DNA of 8,647 bases, taken from contig JAITAP010000139.1 in the NCBI GenBank assembly GCA_031284065.1, positions 1-8,647 of the forward strand, given 5' to 3'. The notes under the pieces were generated by a model. The model did not search any database. It was not told the origin of the DNA and saw nothing but the letters and a program-made list of their open reading frames with translations. Shown piece by piece: positions 1-6,675 of this stretch; positions within the stretch are counted from its first letter, which is position 1; every line of letters begins with the position of its first letter. Source of the stretch: Prevotellaceae bacterium. Lineage in GTDB: Bacteria > Bacteroidota > Bacteroidia > Bacteroidales > UBA932. The position numbers were made by a program, and so were the translations under genes.

Positions 1-146
1 GGAGCTCCTAAAAACCCTAAACGCCACGCAGCTAAAATGCTCATTTGCTTTCACTACTGCTCCGTAAAATTTTTCTACTGAAAAGCAACGATTTCGGGCA
101 ATAGCATTTTGTACCACAATCGGCTTATTTCGTATCATTCATGGAC

Positions 147-178
147 TTGGCTGATTACGTACCATTTTCGTATTTTTG
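147..178 (+). promoter_or_regulatory. Bacteroidota-type promoter-like boxes, plus strand (weak)
   Basis: TATTTTTG at 171-178 matches the Bacteroidota -7 consensus TAnnTTTG exactly. A TTG at 147-149 lies 21 nt upstream, as expected for the -33 element. Transcription would start near 185 and run rightwards into the hairpins at 193-259, opposing the antiporter gene. No protein-coding frame follows, so this is either chance in AT-rich DNA or the promoter of a small or antisense RNA. Confidence 0.2.
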
Positions 179-192
179 CGGCTCAAGCCGTA

Positions 193-259
193 TCACGCAA
201 AGCTGTAAAGCGTGAGTAGTAAGGTATTTGATTTCAAATTGGAAATATACCACTTTACT
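193..259 (-). terminator. Tandem hairpins, possible end of the leftward operon
   Basis: Two adjacent inverted repeats lie 60-126 nt past the antiporter stop. The first met by leftward transcription pairs agtaa (218-222), ggtat (223-227) and atttc (231-235) with gaaat (242-246), atacc (247-251) and ttact (255-259), giving 15 bp with two 3-nt bulges and a 6-nt loop. The second pairs tcacgc (193-198) with gcgtga (210-215) around an 11-nt loop. Neither is followed by a clear U-tract on the minus strand, so an intrinsic terminator is uncertain. They could equally be RNA-stabilising 3' structures. Confidence 0.3.
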
Positions 260-318
260 CAATATCAAACAGCTGGAATGTAAATCATTAAAATACAGAT
301 AGAAGTCTCCCGTAAATT

Positions 319-2379
319 TTAGCTTCTCCACTTTTCGCCGCTCAAAAACTTCACCTGCTCCTCGTCGCTGACGTACTGCTTGAGGTAGATTATCATAATG
401 CTATTGCCTATAAAATACTTGCCCAGCACAACGTGCAGCTTTTCCATAGCATGGGTGTACGAAACGGCGGCCTTGCGGGTGGCAATTACCACAAACAGGT
501 CGTCGGGCTTGAGCGTACCGGCGAGCGTGTGGAGGTGCGACCACTGGTTGAACTCCACGAGCTGTACCTCAAGGGCATTTTCGCCGTGCCGGTTGAGCTG
601 GCGCACCTTTTCCAGCGTTTGGGCATTTCCGTAGAATATCAGCTTGGCGTTGGTTTGCTTGTGCAGGTTGCCCAGCCGGTAGAACCAGTGGGCAAACCCG
701 GCTTCGTACTCAACGTGCGGCGGGATGACGGCCACAATGCGCTGAATGGTGTTGGCGTGGTGCAGGAGCTTTGCCACAAAAACGGTTTGGCTCGTGCCCT
801 TCAGCAGCGTGCTCAGCCTCATGCTGAACAGCGCATCCCCAAAGCTTGAGGATTGGTGCAGCCCCAGCACAATATCGGTAATGGAGTGGTCTTTGACGGC
901 TTTTATGATGCCGCGCGCGGCGTTGTTGTTGGCGTCGTGAATCATTTCGAGCGCAACGTCGCTGGCGGCGGCGCAAAAGGCGGCTTTTTCGAGAATCCGC
1001 TCGCCGTGCTCCCACCGGGATTTATCCACCTGCTGCATGTCCGAAATGTATATTGCGCAGAGCGGCTCGCGGCTGCTGTCGTTGCGTATCATGATGGCAA
1101 GCTCCACCAGCCGCTCAATGGTATCGGGGTTGCTTACGGGGATGAGGATTTTGCCGGTTTTGCGCCCCATGTCCACGCTCAGCTTGGTGGTGGCGGCAAT
1201 GTGGCGCGAAGCCTTTTCGGTCGCAAACGAGCTGACGATGCACGTAACCAGAATCATGATAACAGTGCCGTTGAGCACATCGTCGTTGAAAAGCTCTATC
1301 TGCCGCCCCACGATTACCACCGCCAGCGTAGCGGCGGCGTGGGCGTTGCTAAGCCCAAAAATCATGGTGCGCTCCACAAGCTTCAGCTTAAAGGTTCTTT
1401 GCGTCAGGTACGCCGGAATGTACTTGCCGATGATGGCCGTTGCGGTCATCACAAGCGCTACCACAACGGCTTGGAGCGACGTGAAGAGCACGCTCAGGTC
1501 AACCAACATGCCCACGCTGATAAGGAAAATGGGTATGAACAGGGCATTTCCCACAAAGTCGATGCGGTTCATAAGCGCCGACGTGCTTGGGATGGTTCGG
1601 TTGAGGGCAATGCCGGACAGGAACGCGCCGATAATCCCCTCCATGCCGATTACCTGCGCAAAAAAGGCGGACAGAAACATCATTGCCAGCACAAAAATGT
1701 ACTGGGCGATGCTGTCGGTATTATGCTTGAAAAAGTAGCGGGCTACCAGCGGCAAGCCCAGCAGCACCGTTACTCCAAACGCCAGAATCAGAAAGGCAAA
1801 CCGTACCCAGTGGAGCGTATCCAGCTCTCCCTTGTGGTTGCCCACCACCACCGCAAGGGTCAGGAGCGAAAGCGTGTCGATAATGACGGTGGCCACAACG
1901 GTCATGTTCACCGACCGGATTTTGGTTACTCCGTAGCGGCTCGCAATGGGGTAAGCCAGCAGCGTATGCGAAGCAAACATGCACGCGAGCAGCGCCGAAG
2001 TCGCCACGCTGTACCTGAACACGAAAAGGCCAACCACAACGCCCAGCGCCATAGGTATGGTGAAGGAGTAAAGGCTAAAGACAATGCTCTTGACCTTGTT
2101 TCGCTTAAAGCCGTTGATATCCACCTCCACCCCGGCTATGAACATAATGTAGAGCAACCCCACCGTGCTGAAAAGCTCAATGCTGCTGTTGCGCGAAATA
2201 ATGTTCAGCCCGTAGGGGCCTGCAATAATACCCGCCGCAATAAGCCCCACAATGTAGGGGATGCGCAGCTGGGTAAGAATAATCGGCACAAACAGAATGA
2301 TGAGCAGCACCACCGCAAACAGTAGCACAGGGTTGCTCAACGGAAGCGTAAATATATTTTCAAAAATAGATAGCAACAT
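319..2379 (-). CDS. CPA2-type cation/proton antiporter with UspA-like C-terminal region
   Basis: This 686-residue inner-membrane protein should exchange Na+ or K+ for protons. Residues about 15-390 are the hydrophobic exchanger domain (about 12 membrane segments). It includes the CPA2 segment IPYIVGLIAAGIIAGP (40-55), FIAGVEVD (80-87), VIID (165-168, with D168 the likely ion-site acid) and GLSNAHAAATLAVVIVG (342-358). The residue before D168 is Ile, where many relatives carry Asp, Asn or Gln. Residues about 408-686 are soluble and look like two tandem UspA-like halves, starting near GKILIPVSN (409-417) and QRIVAVIPP (547-555), as in other two-part Bacteroidota antiporters. The ATG at 2379 follows the glutaminyl cyclase stop by 51 bp, so it is probably the last gene of a three-gene leftward operon. 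Ion specificity cannot be read from the sequence. Confidence 0.9.
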   Translation of the reverse strand: MLLSIFENIFTLPLSNPVLLFAVVLLIILFVPIILTQLRIPYIVGLIAAGIIAGPYGLNIISRNSSIELFSTVGLLYIMFIAGVEVDINGFKRNKVKSIVFSLYSFTIPMALGVVVGLFVFRYSVATSALLACMFASHTLLAYPIASRYGVTKIRSVNMTVVATVIIDTLSLLTLAVVVGNHKGELDTLHWVRFAFLILAFGVTVLLGLPLVARYFFKHNTDSIAQYIFVLAMMFLSAFFAQVIGMEGIIGAFLSGIALNRTIPSTSALMNRIDFVGNALFIPIFLISVGMLVDLSVLFTSLQAVVVALVMTATAIIGKYIPAYLTQRTFKLKLVERTMIFGLSNAHAAATLAVVIVGRQIELFNDDVLNGTVIMILVTCIVSSFATEKASRHIAATTKLSVDMGRKTGKILIPVSNPDTIERLVELAIMIRNDSSREPLCAIYISDMQQVDKSRWEHGERILEKAAFCAAASDVALEMIHDANNNAARGIIKAVKDHSITDIVLGLHQSSSFGDALFSMRLSTLLKGTSQTVFVAKLLHHANTIQRIVAVIPPHVEYEAGFAHWFYRLGNLHKQTNAKLIFYGNAQTLEKVRQLNRHGENALEVQLVEFNQWSHLHTLAGTLKPDDLFVVIATRKAAVSYTHAMEKLHVVLGKYFIGNSIMIIYLKQYVSDEEQVKFLSGEKWRS

Positions 2380-2430
2380 TTTTTATAATTAGGATTGACG
2401 TATCAGGAATTTTTTCGGGACACATAATTT

Positions 2431-3504
2431 CTAATTCGTATTCGTAATTTTTATTTCAAACAGCTTTTTCCAGTTTTTTCCGGTAACAAAAATTTGTCCG
2501 GTTTTTTCGTTGCAGGCAATACCGTTCAGCACGTCGGTATTTCTGTCTCTCAGGTTGCTTGGGAGCAGGTTTTGCATGTTTACCACCCCGGTTACCGCGC
2601 CGCTTGCCGTATCAATGCGGACAATGTTGTCGCTGCCGTAAACATTTGCCCAGATTTCGCCGTTAATCAGCTCCAGCTCGTTGAGCTGCCCCACCGCGCC
2701 GCGGTCGGTGTAAACCTCCAAGTGTTTTTGCGCCGCAAAGTCGGTGGGCGATATGAAGCTAATCACGTTGCTCCCGTTGCTCATAATCAGGTGTTCGCCA
2801 TCGGTGGCAAGCCCCCATCCCTCGCCGGAGTATGGCAGGGCGGCGAGCGGCTGTAGCGTTTCGCAGCTGTACACAAGGCAGATTTGCTCGCGCCACGTGA
2901 GCTGGTAGAGCAAACCGTTGAGGATACAAATGCCTTCGCCAAAGTATTTGCCGTCCAGCTCCTTTTGCTGCAATACGCGGCCGCTCCTCAAATCGAGCTT
3001 CCGCACAGCCGACTGTCCGTAAATTCCGGTGCTTTCGTACAGCGCGTCGCCGTGCAGCTGCAAGCCTTGCGTGTAGGCGCGCCCGTCGTGCGGGTAGGCG
3101 TTGACCACCGTGTAGCCGTACCGCTTGGGTGCGTTGGGGGCAAGAATCGTAATGCTCACCGTTGCCGTAGCCGCCTCCTTGCCCTCCAAAAATGCCGCAA
3201 CTTTCAGCTGCTTCGTGCCAAGCGTTTTTGCCTCCACCATAATGCTGCCAGCGGTATCCGCCATGCGCGCAATTCGCCTGCCGTTGAGGATGGCAACCAC
3301 CGAGTCGTACCTGACGCCGTTGCGCCGGTAGCTTACCGTGAGGCGTTCATTGTTTTTTATGCTCGTGCGGTTTTGCGGGCTTAGCAGCTGCAGCTTGGGA
3401 GCCGGAGCTGAAGCCGCCGCCGCCCGCACACCCTTGCGCCGCACCTCGCCGCCGCACGAAGCCAAAAGCAGCGCCAATATTCCCACCAAAAAAACTCGTA
3501 CCAT
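2431..3504 (-). CDS. Glutaminyl-peptide cyclotransferase (beta-propeller type), lipoprotein
   Basis: This 357-residue enzyme is predicted to convert N-terminal Gln of exported proteins to pyroglutamate. A lipoprotein signal ends in LLAS-C17. No acidic or Lys-rich surface-export signal follows the Cys (C-G-G-E-V-R-R-K), so it probably faces the periplasm. Residues about 37-123 form a small Ig-like beta domain, which I recall in other Bacteroidota members. Residues about 128-353 are the five-bladed propeller of the plant/bacterial-type family, with PHDGRAYTQGL (138-148), YESTGIYG (156-163, E157 the likely catalytic Glu), YFGEG (187-191), LTW (202-204), GEGWGL (227-232), LNELE (274-278), IWANVYGSDNIVRID (284-298) and DVLNGIA with FVTGKNWKKLFEI (324-351). 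It is unrelated to the zinc-type enzyme described from P. gingivalis. The last codons contain a duplicated ACGAAT. The ATG at 3504 lies 42 bp past the upstream barrel gene, so co-transcription is likely. Confidence 0.93.
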   Translation of the reverse strand: MVRVFLVGILALLLASCGGEVRRKGVRAAAASAPAPKLQLLSPQNRTSIKNNERLTVSYRRNGVRYDSVVAILNGRRIARMADTAGSIMVEAKTLGTKQLKVAAFLEGKEAATATVSITILAPNAPKRYGYTVVNAYPHDGRAYTQGLQLHGDALYESTGIYGQSAVRKLDLRSGRVLQQKELDGKYFGEGICILNGLLYQLTWREQICLVYSCETLQPLAALPYSGEGWGLATDGEHLIMSNGSNVISFISPTDFAAQKHLEVYTDRGAVGQLNELELINGEIWANVYGSDNIVRIDTASGAVTGVVNMQNLLPSNLRDRNTDVLNGIACNEKTGQIFVTGKNWKKLFEIKITNTN

Positions 3505-3512
3505 AAATCGCT

Positions 3513-3547
3513 CTAAACTCTAATATCTAATATCTAACCTCTAACCT
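3513..3547. repeat. Five tandem 7-bp units in the barrel/cyclase gene junction
   Basis: On the plus strand the units are ctaaact, ctaatat, ctaatat, ctaacct and ctaacct (consensus CTAAnnT), contiguous and in perfect 7-nt register. On the coding (minus) strand this reads as A/G-rich TTAG-containing heptamers. They begin at the stop codon of the barrel gene and end 8 nt before the ATG of the cyclase gene, so they fill nearly the whole junction. Unit number could affect spacing or translation of the cyclase gene, but a neutral slippage product is equally possible. Confidence 0.85.
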
Positions 3548-4656
3548 CAAAATCCGTAGCTTATCGAAAAAATATTCGAGTAGCTTGCCACGCCCACCGA
3601 GCCGATGTTGGTGAGCGCGTAGTCGAGCGCAAAGCCCATGAAGCTAATACCTATGCCCATGTTGGGCTGCACGGTAAAGCGTTTTTTGTTGTCGAAATCC
3701 GAAATGCGCTGCGCGTTGTTGAGTCCGGCCCGCAGGTGCACCATATTTTTGTAGCTTCCCTCTACGCCCAGCCTCGGATCAACGTTCAGCCAGCCGGTGG
3801 AAACGAGCACGTTGCGCTGTCCGTCTGTGGTAACGTCCAGCCCCACTTCGGCAAGCATGGAAAAATCCTTGCCGAACCGGACGCTGTAAGCGGCGGCGAG
3901 CGTAGCTGTTGGCAGCGTAACCTCTGTGCGGTCGGCGGGTACGCTGTTGGTAACGGTATCGCCGGAGGGCATTACGTAGGGCGGAATCTCCAGCGCACCG
4001 GCGTTGTACGTCCACACGTTGACGGTGGTGGTAATATCCCGCAGCATCACCCCAAAGCTCCACGCCCCAAGCCGGTAGTGCGCCCCAACATCCACGCCGA
4101 AGCCGTAGGCGGCGGCAAATTTCCCCACGTTGCGGTACACAATTTTGGCGTTAGCGCCTACGTCCAGCGCACGGTTGGCTATTCTTACTCTCTTGGCGAG
4201 CGAAAATGCAAAGGCGTAGTCGGCGGTAGAGAAGTAGCTTAGCCTGTCGTAGCTGAAATTCCCGTCCTTGTCAATGAGGTCGGTAGTTTGGAGAATGTCG
4301 TCCACGCCAAAGCGGATAAAAGTGGCGGCGGCTACGGTGGAGGAGTCCACCCGGCAGGCAAACGCGCCGAAGTCGTACTTTGCCACGCCTGCAAAGTACT
4401 CCGCGTGCATGAGCGCGGCGCTCCGTGCGGGTTGCAGGGCAGGCAGCAGCGCCGGGTTCCAGTAGGCGGCGCAGGCGTCGGCGGCGGCAACGGCAGACGC
4501 CGCTCCGCCCATGCCCAGCGCGCGCGCCCCCACGCCTACCGACAAAAATTCGTTGCTGTACTTGGGCGCGGCGGCGCGAGCATGGCTGCACGAAAATAAA
4601 GCTGCCAACAACAGTATGGTATGTGTATATTTTTTTGACAAGCTATAAACAGCCAA
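3547..4656 (-). CDS. PorV/PorQ-family outer-membrane beta-barrel protein
   Basis: This protein of about 369 residues is predicted to be a FadL-like barrel in the outer membrane. It has a Sec signal peptide with a cleavage site near A28 (ARA|AAPK). The family N-terminus follows: YSNEFLSVGVGARALGMGGA (33-52), then AAYWNPALLPAL (63-74). RDITTTVNVW (206-215) matches the inner-barrel motif seen across PorV/PorQ-family proteins, and the chain ends in Phe, as barrels do. It is not clearly PorV itself, which shows a DARAGGMGD-type motif in the corresponding position, so its T9SS role is unproven. The signal peptide has no in-frame ATG before residue 49. The start must be a TTG, at 4656 or at 4641, and the latter gives a compact MSKKYTHT N-terminus. 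An A7 run (plus-strand T7, 4630-4636) lies in codons 7-9. It is the first gene of the leftward operon. Confidence 0.85.
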   Translation of the reverse strand: MAVYSLSKKYTHTILLLAALFSCSHARAAAPKYSNEFLSVGVGARALGMGGAASAVAAADACAAYWNPALLPALQPARSAALMHAEYFAGVAKYDFGAFACRVDSSTVAAATFIRFGVDDILQTTDLIDKDGNFSYDRLSYFSTADYAFAFSLAKRVRIANRALDVGANAKIVYRNVGKFAAAYGFGVDVGAHYRLGAWSFGVMLRDITTTVNVWTYNAGALEIPPYVMPSGDTVTNSVPADRTEVTLPTATLAAAYSVRFGKDFSMLAEVGLDVTTDGQRNVLVSTGWLNVDPRLGVEGSYKNMVHLRAGLNNAQRISDFDNKKRFTVQPNMGIGISFMGFALDYALTNIGSVGVASYSNIFSISYGF

Positions 4657-4684
4657 GGTGTAAAATTATATGTCGCTCTCAATA

Positions 4685-4721
4685 CTTTACGTCAGATGCC
4701 GGGTAATTCCGGCGCGTAAAG
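4685..4721. promoter_or_regulatory. Compound inverted repeat in the divergent control region
   Basis: A perfect outer 7-bp repeat, CTTTACG (4685-4691) and CGTAAAG (4715-4721), encloses a perfect inner 5-bp repeat, GCCGG (4698-4702) and CCGGC (4709-4713), around a 6-nt loop. Six nt separate the arms on the left and one on the right. It starts 29 bp upstream of the barrel-gene start and ends 118 bp upstream of pssA. It could be a regulator-binding site, or a 5'-leader hairpin of the barrel mRNA. I do not recognise it as a known riboswitch. Confidence 0.5.
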
Positions 4722-4769
4722 ATACGAAAAAACATGAAGCAAATGAGAACAACGGCGCAAAAAAGTGGT

Positions 4770-4777
4770 TACATTTG
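4770..4777 (+). promoter_or_regulatory. Probable -7 box for the pssA operon
   Basis: TACATTTG matches the Bacteroidota -7 consensus TAnnTTTG exactly and would start transcription near 4783, giving a leader of about 57 nt before the pssA ATG at 4840. No good TTG lies 17-23 nt upstream. An alternative pair is TTTG (4789-4792), 17 nt, TGTATTTG (4810-4817, one mismatch), starting near 4824. With either choice the in-frame GTG at 4765 lies outside the transcript, which favours ATG 4840 as the start. Confidence 0.4.
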
Positions 4778-4839
4778 TAGAATATCAATTTGATAGCATT
4801 CAGGTTGGATGTATTTGTTTTGCATTTAAAATCATCTCA

Positions 4840-5580
4840 ATGGCTAACAAGATAAGGCTGTTTACAGCCCCCAATGTCATCACCTGCTTCAACTTGCTGT
4901 GTGGTTGTGTTGGCATTGTTTTTGCGTTCGAGGGCTTTACGTTGGGCGCTATGGTGTGCATGTTGGCGGCGGCGGTGTTCGATTTTCTGGACGGATTTGC
5001 GGCGCGGTTGCTTAAGGCGTATTCACCGGTGGGGGTACAGCTTGATTCGCTTGCAGATATGGTAAGCTTTGGCACGCTTCCGGCGGTAATGCTCTACAAC
5101 GCCATCTGCGGCATGGTTGAGACAACGGAGGGCGCTTACATGCTGCTGGTGTTTTCGCCGTTTTTGCTCACCGTTTTTTCGGCTTTGCGCTTGGCGAAGT
5201 TTAACGTTGACGACAGGCAGACGGACGCTTTCGTGGGCTTGCCAACGCCTGCAAATGCGCTGTTTTTTGCATCAATTTCGGCAATTTGCGCTGACAAGCC
5301 GCTCGGCGTATGGACGCTGCTGGCGCTGATACTGCTGTTTTCCTTTCTGCTGGTATGCGAAATTCCCATGTTTTCATTCAAAATAAAAGACGTCTTGCCG
5401 GAGAAGTATTCGCTACAGCTTGCATTTTTGCTGCTGTCGGGAGTAATGGCGCTGCTCTGCCCGCTCTACTCAGTATCAGTATTTGCGGCATTTGCCCCGG
5501 TCATTACGCTATACATTCTGCTGAATGTAGTAAAATGGGTATGGAAAATGAACAATAAAAAAAAAATATTTAAGCAATGA
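4840..5580 (+). CDS. pssA: CDP-diacylglycerol-serine O-phosphatidyltransferase
   Basis: This 246-residue inner-membrane enzyme condenses CDP-diacylglycerol with L-serine to give phosphatidylserine and CMP, the first committed step to phosphatidylethanolamine. The CDP-alcohol phosphotransferase signature D-G-x2-A-R-x8-G-x3-D-x3-D is complete: D51, G52, A55, R56, G65, D69 and D73, with the usual extra Asp at D48. The N-terminus (FTAPNVITCFNLLCGCVGIV) is typical of bacterial PssA, and several hydrophobic segments follow. I chose ATG 4840, not the in-frame GTG at 4765, because homologues start a few residues before this motif and the likely promoter boxes lie between the two. The C-terminus is lysine-rich and encoded partly by an A10 run (5557-5566). 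Its TGA overlaps the ATG of the next gene (ATGA, 5577-5580), implying translational coupling. No phosphatidylserine decarboxylase gene is in the window. Confidence 0.95.
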   Translation: MANKIRLFTAPNVITCFNLLCGCVGIVFAFEGFTLGAMVCMLAAAVFDFLDGFAARLLKAYSPVGVQLDSLADMVSFGTLPAVMLYNAICGMVETTEGAYMLLVFSPFLLTVFSALRLAKFNVDDRQTDAFVGLPTPANALFFASISAICADKPLGVWTLLALILLFSFLLVCEIPMFSFKIKDVLPEKYSLQLAFLLLSGVMALLCPLYSVSVFAAFAPVITLYILLNVVKWVWKMNNKKKIFKQ

Positions 5581-6635
5581 AAAAAAAATTATTACTGCTT
5601 GCCGCAACAGGGGCGCTGGCTATAGCCAACGCCGGCTATGCGCAGGATTCTGAGGTCGTACGCGCCTCCACCATCAAAGACAACAAAGGAGAAGTTTTAT
5701 ATAACGAAGGCGTAACGCTACTTGAGCAACGGAATTACGCAAGCGCAATTGCCAAATTCAACAACGCTATTGCCGAAAAGGCAGACTTTGCCGAAGCTTA
5801 CTACAACAGAGCCGTAGCTAAGGAAAAAATAAAAAACTACGACGGAGCAATAGAAGATTACACCCAAGCCATAGAGCTGCAAGCAAGCGCAAACGCTTAC
5901 TTTGCCAGAGGTCGCATTTATCAGGAGCAGGGAGATTTTGACCTTGCCGAAGCAGACTACACCAGCTCGGTGGCCATTGACCCGAATATGGCAAAAGCGT
6001 ACTACTACAAGGGCGTTATTAAGTTCTTGTCCGAGTTGTATCAGGCCGCCATTGACGAATACACCAGCTGCATTGCCGTCGACCCACAGTACTACTACGC
6101 CTACAACGACAGAGGCAGCGCAAATCGCAGCTTGGAGCAGTACGAGGTGGCGCTGGCAGACTATACGGAGGCTATTAGCATTAACCCGTCGGTAGATTTC
6201 TTGTACAGCAATCGCGGCGCTGTTTACCGCCTCATGAAGAAGTACGATGAAGCCATTCGTGATTATGACGAAGCCATTAGGCTTGCCCCCCAAAATGCCA
6301 TGATGTACAATAATCGGGGGCTTGCCAAGCTGGGAAAGGAAGACTACGAAGGCGCTCTGGAGGATTTTGCAAGCGCTAAAAGCTGCGACGCCAGCTACTA
6401 TCGCGCATTCAACAACGCCGGCAATGCTTACTATAAGCAAAAAAAATACGCCGAAGCGCTGGCAGAGTACGACGCAGCAATCAAAATAAATAGCAAGTTT
6501 GGCCAAACATTCTTAAATCGAGGTATTGTCAAGGAGATGATGCGCGACGAAAAAGGGGCTTGCGCCGACTGGCAAAGCGCTGTTGAGTTAGGCGAACCTT
6601 CCGCACGAGGTTACCTTTCATCGCAGTGCTACTAA
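5577..6635 (+). CDS. Exported nine-repeat TPR protein
   Basis: This 352-residue protein has a Sec signal peptide (MKKK followed by a Leu/Ala core) cleaved after A22 in GYA|QDSE, so the mature protein starts with Gln. Nine consecutive TPRs of about 34 residues fill almost the rest (roughly 37-70, 71-104, 105-137, 138-171, 172-205, 206-239, 240-273, 274-307, 308-341). Each shows the canonical small and aromatic positions, for example AYYNRAVAKEKIKNYDGAIE. The last repeat has the GACADWQSAVELGEPSA ending common in secreted Bacteroidota TPR proteins, followed by a C-terminal Cys. There is no enzymatic domain, so it is most likely a periplasmic scaffold. The start overlaps the pssA stop by 4 nt. 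The next gene, also TPR-containing, starts 40 bp downstream, which suggests a shared complex. Codons 2-4 form an A9 run (5580-5588). The specific function is not recognisable. Confidence 0.92.
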   Translation: MKKKLLLLAATGALAIANAGYAQDSEVVRASTIKDNKGEVLYNEGVTLLEQRNYASAIAKFNNAIAEKADFAEAYYNRAVAKEKIKNYDGAIEDYTQAIELQASANAYFARGRIYQEQGDFDLAEADYTSSVAIDPNMAKAYYYKGVIKFLSELYQAAIDEYTSCIAVDPQYYYAYNDRGSANRSLEQYEVALADYTEAISINPSVDFLYSNRGAVYRLMKKYDEAIRDYDEAIRLAPQNAMMYNNRGLAKLGKEDYEGALEDFASAKSCDASYYRAFNNAGNAYYKQKKYAEALAEYDAAIKINSKFGQTFLNRGIVKEMMRDEKGACADWQSAVELGEPSARGYLSSQCY

Positions 6636-6675
6636 CGTGAGGTCTTAACTTTAACCAATATTGACTACATTTAAA

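Larger units (their letters stand above)
1..318. other. Non-coding stretch downstream of the antiporter gene
   Basis: No reading frame here resembles a known protein, and stops are frequent in all frames. The stretch is AT-rich compared with the antiporter gene beside it. It holds three inverted repeats: CGGC-TCAA-GCCG at 179-190, a 6-bp stem at 193-215, and a bulged 15-bp stem at 218-259. It also holds one promoter-like box on the plus strand at 171-178. The most likely role is the 3' flank or terminator zone of the leftward operon. The gene to the left lies outside the window. Confidence 0.6.

Noticed and set aside
1..8. Perfect palindrome GGAGCTCC at the left edge
   Set aside because: Eight bases at a window edge without context; chance is a sufficient explanation.
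853..2325. A 490-codon open frame on the plus strand opposite the antiporter gene
   Set aside because: Its translation is rich in His, Arg, Gln and Asn with no recognisable domain or membrane pattern. It is the antisense shadow of a well-supported GC-rich gene.
4765..4839. GTG start giving pssA 25 extra residues
   Set aside because: The extension is not typical of PssA, and the likely promoter boxes lie downstream of the GTG. ATG 4840 gives the standard N-terminus.
5718..6506. A 262-codon open frame on the minus strand opposite the TPR gene
   Set aside because: It mirrors the repeated TPR codons and has no family features. The plus-strand gene is unambiguous.
5685..6600. Periodic sequence of about 102 bp as a DNA repeat array
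   Set aside because: The periodicity comes from the 34-residue TPR units in the protein. The DNA copies are too diverged to be a recent tandem repeat, and they lack CRISPR-type spacers.
6666..6673. TACATTTA as a separate promoter for the PorE-like gene
   Set aside because: It ends two bases before the ATG, leaving no leader. The gene is better explained as part of the pssA operon.
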